Part shown: positions 31,942 to 38,860 of the stretch, in pieces | Layout of the letters: each line of letters begins with the position of its first letter | How positions within the stretch are numbered: position 1 is the stretch's first letter | Source of the DNA: Cyanobacteria bacterium UBA3301 | GTDB lineage: Bacteria > Cyanobacteriota > Vampirovibrionia > Gastranaerophilales > Gastranaerophilaceae | Direction of reading: 5' to 3' | NCBI GenBank assembly: GCA_002361485.1 | Contig: DESZ01000005.1 | Span: 1-42,060, forward strand | DNA: 42,060 bases | Translations under genes and position numbers: made by a program | The notes under the pieces: model-generated | The model's input: the letters and a program-made list of their open reading frames with translations, nothing else | Database searches by the model: none | What the model was told of the DNA's origin: nothing

Positions 31942-34900
31942 TTAGTATATGCTTGAGATTCTATTTATTCCGTTTGCTTTTTCAAGCATCATATTCAAGT
32001 ATAATAATTGGTTAGCAACAGCTTGGTCAATATTGACAAACTCTGCTCCTGCTCTGCCTGCTGAAGTTGAGGAAACAACTTTGGCTTGAGCGTTAATATC
32101 AAGTCCGCCGTAGCTTAAGTGAACAGGAATTACATCTCCGACCTTTAAATTGCCGTTATGAGTTACTGCGATGCCGCCTCTTGATACATCAAGAAGTCTT
32201 TCTACACCGTTTCCTGAGCGTTCCATCAATACCGGATTTGTAGTTTGAGAAACATTAAATCTCATAAATTGTCTTTTGTCGATAGTGTCGATTGCGTTAT
32301 CAATATCTTTTCTTTGAATATATGTTTCTCTGCCATCAACGTCAGGGATATCAGAATCCGTGTCCAAATCAGTATCTGTATCGGTATCTGTATCTAAATC
32401 TGTATCGGTATCAATATCGGTATCTGTGTCTAAGTCTGTGTCAATGTCATTATCTGTATCCATGTCGATATCGGTATCAATATCGGTATCCGTGTCGGTA
32501 TCCATGTTGTCATTGTCTGTGTCTAAGTCAGTATCGGTATCAATATCGGTATCAACGTCAGTATCGGTATCATAGTCTGTGTCTGTATCTGTATCCGCAA
32601 ACCAATCATCATCGGTATCCGTATCGGTATCTGTGTCTAAGTCAGTATCTGTATCAATATCAGTATCTGTATCTAAGTCAGTGTCTGTATCTAAATCGGT
32701 ATCTGTATCGGTATCCATATCAATATCGGTATCTGAATCAATGTCAGTATCCGTATCAGTATCTGTATCTATATCAGTATCTGTGTCAGTATCAGTATCG
32801 GCAGGTTTTGGTGATGGTTCGTCCGGTTTCGGAGTCGGTTCATCATCAGGCTCGTCAAGTTCTAACGGTGTTGCATCTACAATGTTATCGTCATCATCAA
32901 CATTTGTGTCGTGATTGTCTCCGTCGCCCGGATGATAATAATAATTTCTTTCATATTTATTGTGTCCGATTCCTTCAACATCTTCAGGTCTTACCGCATG
33001 CCCTGTCGGGGTTTGGCTTGCTCCACGAACTTTGTCTGTTGATGCGTCTGCAACTTTTGTAAATCCGTCTTTGCCAAAGTTTGCATAAATTCCGTTTGCA
33101 TATATGTTGTCAGCAGTAATATCAAGAGTTCCGTTATCTAATAAAGCATCGTGCACTCTGACTGTTGAATCAGCATATCCGTAGTAACCGCCATCGACAG
33201 TTACGCCGTTTGGTCTTATTTTTTTATTTATATCAAGAGCTTTAAGAGTTACATTGTTTGGAAGTGATTCTTTTCTTTCAGGTCCCATATAACCGCCGTC
33301 AGCTTCTCCGTTTGTTCTTGGACCGAAGTAATCAACAGGTGTTCTTGGTACTGTTCCTAAATGATTTACTTCTAAAGATTTGCCTCTGGTTACGATATCA
33401 ATATCTTTTTCTGCAGTGATTTCATCAATATATGTATTGCCTGAAAATTCAGCACCAATATTTCCTTCTCTTGAAATCATTGAGCAAATATTGTTTGTTG
33501 TATATTTATCATCTAACCCTTTAATATATATATCTTCATTCGCCAGAACATCCATTCCGTAGCCGTCCATATTTGCTATGGAATTTTTTACTGATTTTAG
33601 TGTTCCGGGTTTTGTTTGGTTGAAAGTTATAGGGTTTGCTTTGCTTCCGATATTTCCGTTAGCTATCATTGAAATTCCGTATCCTTCAACATTCGCATTA
33701 TTTTTATTTGAAGCAACATTTTTCATATCATAGCGTTTGCCTGAATTCTTTGAAGGTGTGTTTTGACCTCCCCAAGCATGTCCTGAGTCATCAACCGTAA
33801 GAATAACTCTGCCGTCAGCTTTAATTGAATCAATGTTCATATCAGAATCAATTGCTGCATAATTAATAAGTTTATCGTTACCAGTAGTTAAAGCGTTTAC
33901 TTTACCTTTGATATTTCCATTAATTGATTTTGTAAAATCTCTTGTTGTGGATGCGTTAGAAATACCGGTGCAGTATCCGTTTGTACAATTGTCGCCGACT
34001 TTTTTGCCGATTTGACCGTTTATTGCTTTCATTGTAAGGTCGCCGCCGGCATTCAATAATGTTTTATTTACTCCATAGTTGAAAATATTTGCGTTATTTG
34101 CAGTTAATGCGATGTTATTACCGGCTTTTATGTAATTATCATTTGAAGAATTATCACCGATAACGATGTCCCCGCCGTTTGATGTAACATCAACATTTTT
34201 GCCTGAATTGACAAGTCCTTGAATTTGAACGCCTTTTGAAGATGTATTGCTAATAAAAGTGTCATTGTTAGCGTTAATTCGTCCGCTTGAAGCAAGCAAT
34301 ACCCCGTTTGCGCCGGTATTTGTCATTGAAACATTTCCGGATGATTGTGCCGAACCTGTAACTGTTATTCCGCCGTTAGTATTTGTATAAATTATATTTC
34401 CGCCGTTAGTTTTGGTAGTTCCCGAAATATTTATTCCGTTTGCACCTGTATTATTAATTGTTACATTTCCGATTCCGTAATCTTTTGCGAATCCTGAAAT
34501 ATCAGTTCCGACAGAAGAGTTAATGGTAATGTTACCGTGTTTTCCTGTCGAATAAGTTTTCATATCCTCAGTGTTTACTATACTGTTAAATATTTCTTCA
34601 GCTCTTGCACGTCCGTTTGCAACAGCATTATTGCCTGTTCCTGCAATCATTTTCCCCGGAACTTCTACTTTGCCTGCTCTGATATCGATATCTTGAGCTG
34701 CCATAACTTTACCCGCAATATTTACGGTTGCTCCGCCGTTGGATGTAACCAATGTTCCTAAGTCTGCTCTCGGATTACTTAAATAGTCATCATATACGCT
34801 TTTTGTCGGTGTGTATACCCCCAGGGAACCAACGTTCAATATGCCTGATGCTCCTACAACCATTCCGTTAGGGGAAACAAATATAGCTTTTCCGTTGTAG

Positions 34901-35244
34901 AAGTTGTTATCTCTCATTGAATTTACTAAGCCGTCAACTTGGATTCTATTATCTACCATATTGACAAATGTTTCGATATTATTTTTGCCGTATTTAAATA
35001 TTAAATTTGCAACATCATCTTTGCTTAGTACAAAGTCTTTATATTTTCTGTATCCGACATCTGTAAAAGAGCCGTCACTATTTTTCATGATGCTTGTAGG
35101 GTTGATATTGTATACTCCGTTTGTACCGTTAACTCCGGTTATTTCTGTTGCACCAACTGACAATAGCATTGTTTGTTGTGCCATAAACAGAGTAGTAAGC
35201 ATCGCAGACAAAATTCTTTTTCTACCGTTGCTTTCTTTTTTCAT
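31942..35244 (-). CDS. Exported filamentous (two-partner-secretion/LktA-like) adhesin with Asp-Thr repeat linker and C-terminal PilZ domain
   Basis: An 1100-residue protein. I start at 35244 (MKKESNGRKRILSAMLTTLF) because AAAGGG precedes that ATG; the frame extends 23 codons upstream without support. After the signal peptide, residues about 30-200 match the haemagglutinin/TPS-type export domain (GVNGTNGVYNINPTSIM, AIFVSPNGMVVGASGILNVG). Parallel beta-helix-like repeats run to about 780. Residues about 814-965 are almost pure Asp-Thr/Asp-Ile/Asp-Leu dipeptides. The C-terminus is a PilZ domain: RQFMR (991-995, RxxxR) and DVSRGG (1019-1024, DxSxxG), the two cyclic-di-GMP-binding motifs, then a beta-barrel. 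PilZ is normally cytoplasmic, so its presence on an exported protein is very unusual. No TpsB partner lies in the window. Confidence 0.85.
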   Translation of the reverse strand: MKKESNGRKRILSAMLTTLFMAQQTMLLSVGATEITGVNGTNGVYNINPTSIMKNSDGSFTDVGYRKYKDFVLSKDDVANLIFKYGKNNIETFVNMVDNRIQVDGLVNSMRDNNFYNGKAIFVSPNGMVVGASGILNVGSLGVYTPTKSVYDDYLSNPRADLGTLVTSNGGATVNIAGKVMAAQDIDIRAGKVEVPGKMIAGTGNNAVANGRARAEEIFNSIVNTEDMKTYSTGKHGNITINSSVGTDISGFAKDYGIGNVTINNTGANGINISGTTKTNGGNIIYTNTNGGITVTGSAQSSGNVSMTNTGANGVLLASSGRINANNDTFISNTSSKGVQIQGLVNSGKNVDVTSNGGDIVIGDNSSNDNYIKAGNNIALTANNANIFNYGVNKTLLNAGGDLTMKAINGQIGKKVGDNCTNGYCTGISNASTTRDFTKSINGNIKGKVNALTTGNDKLINYAAIDSDMNIDSIKADGRVILTVDDSGHAWGGQNTPSKNSGKRYDMKNVASNKNNANVEGYGISMIANGNIGSKANPITFNQTKPGTLKSVKNSIANMDGYGMDVLANEDIYIKGLDDKYTTNNICSMISREGNIGAEFSGNTYIDEITAEKDIDIVTRGKSLEVNHLGTVPRTPVDYFGPRTNGEADGGYMGPERKESLPNNVTLKALDINKKIRPNGVTVDGGYYGYADSTVRVHDALLDNGTLDITADNIYANGIYANFGKDGFTKVADASTDKVRGASQTPTGHAVRPEDVEGIGHNKYERNYYYHPGDGDNHDTNVDDDDNIVDATPLELDEPDDEPTPKPDEPSPKPADTDTDTDTDIDTDTDTDTDIDSDTDIDMDTDTDTDLDTDTDLDTDTDIDTDTDLDTDTDTDTDDDWFADTDTDTDYDTDTDVDTDIDTDTDLDTDNDNMDTDTDTDIDTDIDMDTDNDIDTDLDTDTDIDTDTDLDTDTDTDTDLDTDSDIPDVDGRETYIQRKDIDNAIDTIDKRQFMRFNVSQTTNPVLMERSGNGVERLLDVSRGGIAVTHNGNLKVGDVIPVHLSYGGLDINAQAKVVSSTSAGRAGAEFVNIDQAVANQLLYLNMMLEKANGINRISSIY
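32349..32803 (-). repeat. Hexanucleotide-type tandem repeat encoding an Asp-Thr-rich linker
   Basis: About 450 bases of imperfect six-base units such as GTATCG/GTATCT (minus-strand GA(T/C)AC(A/T)GA(T/C)) encode Asp-Thr, Asp-Ile and Asp-Leu alternations. The unit is a multiple of three, so slippage would change linker length without breaking the frame. Long open frames on the opposite strand here (Ser-Val or Tyr-Arg repeats) are shadows. Confidence 0.9.
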
Positions 35245-35437
35245 AATTTTATCCCTTTCGTATAGTAAATCCGATTGTATATCCATTTTAGCAAGAGCAT
35301 ATTTTAAATACATATTTTGTTACTTTTTTTTAAGATATACCATGCTATATTCTCATGATTTAAAAACTATGAAAATAAAATTTGCTACCAAGATAATAAA
35401 ATTATGAAAAATTGTTAATATTCATTATTTATATTTA

Positions 35438-35818
35438 TTATCTTTTGCCCTCCCACAACCCATGGATATTGCAGTATTCAAGAGCGCAATTATGTTCAAA
35501 GTTTCCGCATAATTTCATTTTGGGTTCTTCGAGTTTTTCTAAAAATTTTATTTCTACATGTTTTTTATCGGGCGAAACACATTGTATAAATTCAATATGA
35601 TGTTCTTCCGTCATCGGATGTAATTCGGTGCCGACTTGGATTTCATTAAAATCGGTAAATATCGGAACATGTTTTTCATGTTTATCAGTGTCATCTTTCT
35701 GAGGAATCAATTTTTCCATAGGCTTTTCGCAGCAAACAAGTTCACCGTCACCTGAATGCATTATTTGTACTATGTTACCGCATATTGTGCATCTGTATAA
35801 TTCTAATTTTTCGGTCAT
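35438..35818 (-). CDS. dfx: Desulfoferrodoxin (superoxide reductase)
   Basis: Reduces superoxide to peroxide in the cytoplasm without making O2, a defence typical of anaerobes. The 126-residue protein has the desulforedoxin-like N-domain with RCTICGN ... LVCCEKPM (four Cys for centre I) and the SOR domain with HVPIF, GTELHPMTEEHHIEFIQ and CNIHGLW (four His and one Cys for centre II). It is therefore the two-iron class I type. The start at 35818 has GGAG upstream; an earlier ATG at 35902 would run into the SRP RNA gene and is rejected. It lies directly downstream of the SRP RNA on the same strand. Confidence 0.95.
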   Translation of the reverse strand: MTEKLELYRCTICGNIVQIMHSGDGELVCCEKPMEKLIPQKDDTDKHEKHVPIFTDFNEIQVGTELHPMTEEHHIEFIQCVSPDKKHVEIKFLEKLEEPKMKLCGNFEHNCALEYCNIHGLWEGKR

Positions 35819-35888
35819 AATATTTTCTCCTTTTTGAATAAAGGATAAGTTATAAAAAAATATTGATAATCCCCATACGGTTAAATTT

Positions 35889-36147
35889 AAAAACCGTGCC
35901 ACTGTCTATCGAAAATTATAAACGCATACTCAAGTAATATTTTCTACTTCGCTTGATATAACACCCGTAAAGCTTTCCTTAGTGCTGCTGAGTTTCCCCC
36001 CTGACACGGTTCGGAATTTTACGCCATTATAAAAAACGCTATCAACAATCATATTAAATTTATACGCGCTCACAAGCCCCTCACAACAGGCTCTGCACCC
36101 CGCATCGGCTTCGGGTCAAGAGTTCGCAACACCCCGTGGAGCACGGC
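35889..36147 (-). ncRNA. ffs: Signal recognition particle RNA, large bacterial type with Alu domain
   Basis: The minus strand from 36147 starts GCCGTGC and ends about 35894 with GCACGG, closing the molecule, followed by a T-run (terminator). Domain IV is at about 36009-35979: GUCAGG, ten bases with a GAAA (GNRA) tetraloop, then AGCAGC, the Ffh-binding core, flanked by CGAACCGU-type and CACUAAGG sequence typical of SRP RNA. The 5' half has the Alu-like GUGCUCCACGGGGUGUUGCG. The length of about 259 bases fits the long form seen in Bacillus and Cyanobacteria, not the short 4.5S form. It partners Ffh in membrane-protein targeting. The tetraloop is GAAA rather than the more frequent GGAA. Confidence 0.85.
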
Positions 36148-36153
36148 ATAAAA

Positions 36154-36183
36154 ATTATAACACGAATATTTTTATTTTGTATA
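36154..36183 (-). promoter_or_regulatory. Promoter of the SRP RNA gene
   Basis: TATACA (36183-36178), 18 bases, then TATAAT (36159-36154) with TG one base upstream (extended -10). The -10 box ends seven bases before the first base of the RNA (36147). Confidence 0.65.
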
Positions 36184-36200
36184 AAATTGTTTGTCTGCAA

Positions 36201-38732
36201 TTACGCAACTTTATCAAGCGGTTTTTGCTGTTGTTGCTTTTGAAGTTTATGCTTTCTGTGTATCATATATAGATATGCGCCTGAGCCGAGTGTCAATGTG
36301 ACTATTAATGCTCCTAAAATAACTTTGGCAGGTTTAAATTTAATTTGTTGTCTTAATGTCTCAAGCGGCTCTATTGCCTTGCCGAATTTGCCTTGGAGTT
36401 CTTTTAGAGTCTTTTTGTTGCGGGCTTCATAACCTTTATGTGTTTCGCCAATGTCTTCCAAATATTTTTTATTCGCAGTCTTGCCATGATTATATTCGCT
36501 GTTTTCATGCCAATCTATTTTTTCTTCAATATTTTTCTTGCACATAGCAGTATATTTTTCAGGATTATTTGTGTGGTCGTCATACATTTTTTCAAATATT
36601 TCTGCGACTTGTTCTGCTTGACGATTACATCTTGCATCATCTATTTCATCTGCAGTATTTGCCCATGTTAGTCCGTATCTTTCAGGACGTCCTTCGACTA
36701 CTTCTTTTGTTAAATAACCGTTTGACGGATTTGTATAATCGACAGGGCCGCCTGTTGCTGTTGCTCCGTACGGAACTCCTGCAGCTTTACATTCTAATGG
36801 GGTTATTCCGCACATTTCACGGCGTGACGTAAATAAACCGTATTGCGCACATCCAACAAGTCTGTTCGGGAAAAATCCGTCAACATATGCAACGAGGCCT
36901 TTATATGCGCCATTATCAAGTTGATTTATTTCATCAATAATTCTGACGATTGATTTATAGTCTTTTGCTCCTTCAAACCATTTCCCTGCTCCGATTATTA
37001 CTCTGAACTTTTGTTTAGCTTCAAGAGGTATATCCTTTCTTTCCAAGAATTTTTTAAATCCTCCTAAAGTTATATTAAAACCTTTTTGCTCATCAGGTCT
37101 TCCCCAACCCATTACGAGTTTATCGCCTTTTTCCATTGGTTTAAGATAACCAATAACTTTTTGACCTTCTTTAATTTGAGATTCGTTAAAGAATAATTTG
37201 TTTAGAGCATCTTGTCCCTTTTGATATTCTTTGTATATTAAATCTGTAAACCATACAGCATTTTTTTCCCTTGCTGCTATAATTTCATCTATATTTTCTC
37301 CGTTATACTTAAATGTCGTAAAGCCGGATTTGTGAGTTGACAAGCCGTTGTTACCGCGGCCAAAATCCGCATTCGGGTCATCTAGCCTCAAGTTTGCAGG
37401 AGTAGAACCGTTAAGTACGGATTTTGTTTTAATTGATGCATAGTCCGATGTTAAAAATTTTGCGGCATCAGGTGTTTCTTCGCTTTGCATTTCTTTATCA
37501 AATTGATGAGAAACTGAACCTAATGACATGTTTTCGCTATTGAGTTTTGCGCCTATTATTGGTATCTTGGTTACGTTGTAAGTCCCGGCACCGTCTTTAA
37601 ATGGTGCAACGTATGGTTCTATTATATTTTTGGCAGTAATTCTTTCAGCTTCCGTAAGTTTATCTGAGTCTATACCGTGTATAAATGCTTTTCTTAAAAT
37701 TTCGCTTTGAGGATGAGTTTTTAGTATAACTTCATCTCCCTCTTTTGCAACAACAGAAAACATTTGAAACGGATTGCCCGTTACTCCCTGATAATTCCTG
37801 CCGGGATTATGCTCAATTTTATGTATTTTTAAGCCGTTTGCATTTGTGTTACCTTGCGCAGACATATTTGCAACATGAAGCATAAAAGTAGAAGAAGGTC
37901 TGTCATGGCACAATACGGTACCCGGTTTGTAGTGGCCAAATTCTTCAGTATCCATTTTGTTTAAAATTATTTCGGCAAGAGCTTTCATCCCGCGAGAATT
38001 AATTATTTCAGCATCAAAAGAGCCGTTTCCGAATGCATCATAAGAATATGGCTGAGAAGTTCTTGCAAGTTCAGTTGTATATATAAAATAGTTTTTCCCG
38101 TTTTTTAATTTATTATATTTCGGGTTAGTTTCAGAAATTTTCATTAATTGATAAGGAATTTCTTCGGTTGCACCAAATTCAGAGCTGGAAGCACCTTTTA
38201 TAATTCCTTTTACTTCGGTTGGTTCTATGATACAATATTTTGATTTTCCTGCATTTGGTTTGCTCTGAATGACATAATCTATATCTTCAGGTGACATATT
38301 CAAAATTTTTGCGACATCCTCTTTTGTTTGACCCGGCATTGCGCTGTAAAAATATTTATCTTCAATAACATCGTCTAAATTTTCTGTTTTTATGCCTTTA
38401 TGCAGTAAAAATTTGTGTCCGCCTCTTGCGTTATTATAGTTCCAAATTGGCATAAAACTTCTTGTATCAACGTTTTTACCTTCGACCTTCTCATATTTAT
38501 TTAAACTCTCTGGCAATTCAAATCCGACAGCACCTTCTCCTCCTTTTGAAGCTTCAGGAAGTCCGAGTCCGTTGTTTTCAGGCGTAAGTGAAGCAATTTG
38601 CCACATATTATTACCCGTAAACGTTAAAATTTGAATTTTTGGGGGAATGTATTTCTGCTTTACTGCAGATGTATTTATTGTAGAATTTCTAAATCCTCTA
38701 TACCCGTATCCATGTACAGAATCTACTCGCAT
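36201..38732 (-). CDS. FTG-tagged, membrane-anchored starch/glycogen-synthase-like glycosyltransferase
   Basis: An 843-residue protein with a GT5-like fold. The N-terminal domain begins near residue 43 with MWQIASLTPENNGLGLPEAS ... KGGEGAVGFELPESL, matching the KxGGLGDV substrate loop of glycogen synthases. The C-terminal half has GYLKPMEKGDKLVMGWGRPD, FRVIIGAGKW, and GLFTSRREMCGITPLECKAA ... ATATGGPVDYT, matching the ExCGLTQLxAMxxG ... TGG region. Unlike GT5 enzymes (about 480 aa) it is much longer and ends with a membrane helix (about 808-828, AKVILGALIVTLTLGSGAYL) and a basic tail. Residues 37-40 are TFTG, as in the acyltransferase at 11185. Its role may be in polysaccharide synthesis at the membrane; catalytic activity is not certain. 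Confidence 0.75.
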   Translation of the reverse strand: MRVDSVHGYGYRGFRNSTINTSAVKQKYIPPKIQILTFTGNNMWQIASLTPENNGLGLPEASKGGEGAVGFELPESLNKYEKVEGKNVDTRSFMPIWNYNNARGGHKFLLHKGIKTENLDDVIEDKYFYSAMPGQTKEDVAKILNMSPEDIDYVIQSKPNAGKSKYCIIEPTEVKGIIKGASSSEFGATEEIPYQLMKISETNPKYNKLKNGKNYFIYTTELARTSQPYSYDAFGNGSFDAEIINSRGMKALAEIILNKMDTEEFGHYKPGTVLCHDRPSSTFMLHVANMSAQGNTNANGLKIHKIEHNPGRNYQGVTGNPFQMFSVVAKEGDEVILKTHPQSEILRKAFIHGIDSDKLTEAERITAKNIIEPYVAPFKDGAGTYNVTKIPIIGAKLNSENMSLGSVSHQFDKEMQSEETPDAAKFLTSDYASIKTKSVLNGSTPANLRLDDPNADFGRGNNGLSTHKSGFTTFKYNGENIDEIIAAREKNAVWFTDLIYKEYQKGQDALNKLFFNESQIKEGQKVIGYLKPMEKGDKLVMGWGRPDEQKGFNITLGGFKKFLERKDIPLEAKQKFRVIIGAGKWFEGAKDYKSIVRIIDEINQLDNGAYKGLVAYVDGFFPNRLVGCAQYGLFTSRREMCGITPLECKAAGVPYGATATGGPVDYTNPSNGYLTKEVVEGRPERYGLTWANTADEIDDARCNRQAEQVAEIFEKMYDDHTNNPEKYTAMCKKNIEEKIDWHENSEYNHGKTANKKYLEDIGETHKGYEARNKKTLKELQGKFGKAIEPLETLRQQIKFKPAKVILGALIVTLTLGSGAYLYMIHRKHKLQKQQQQKPLDKVA

Positions 38733-38835
38733 AATATTTACCCCACTTTACCACTAGAACTAATTTTTATTTATTAAAAACGTAAAAATTTTTTTTGCTA
38801 TTTAAATGCAGAATTATTAAGATTTGTTAAGAAAA

Positions 38836-38860
38836 CAAAGGGCGAACTATTCGCCCTTTG
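38836..38860 (-). terminator. Terminator of clpC with the stop codon in its loop
   Basis: CAAAGGGCGAA (38836-38846) and TTCGCCCTTTG (38850-38860) form a perfect 11-bp stem whose three-base loop (38847-38849) is the clpC stop codon TAG on the minus strand. A TTTTCTT run follows. Confidence 0.85.

Noticed and set aside
32349..32803. Possible CRISPR array or tandem-repeat locus
   Set aside because: The units are six bases without spacers and lie inside a coding frame; no cas genes are present.
32292..33062. Long plus-strand frames opposite the adhesin linker, with Tyr-Arg or Ser-Val repeats
   Set aside because: They are the antisense reading of the Asp-Thr hexanucleotide repeat. The minus-strand frame has a signal peptide, recognisable domains and a ribosome-binding site.
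35819..35902. Longer N-terminus for desulfoferrodoxin
   Set aside because: It would overlap the SRP RNA 3' end, and the real start at 35818 has GGAG upstream and matches the family start.
35889..36147. tRNA or other RNA instead of SRP RNA
   Set aside because: No T-loop GGTTCGAAT or acceptor stem. The GUCAGG...AGCAGC core and closing helix fit SRP RNA.
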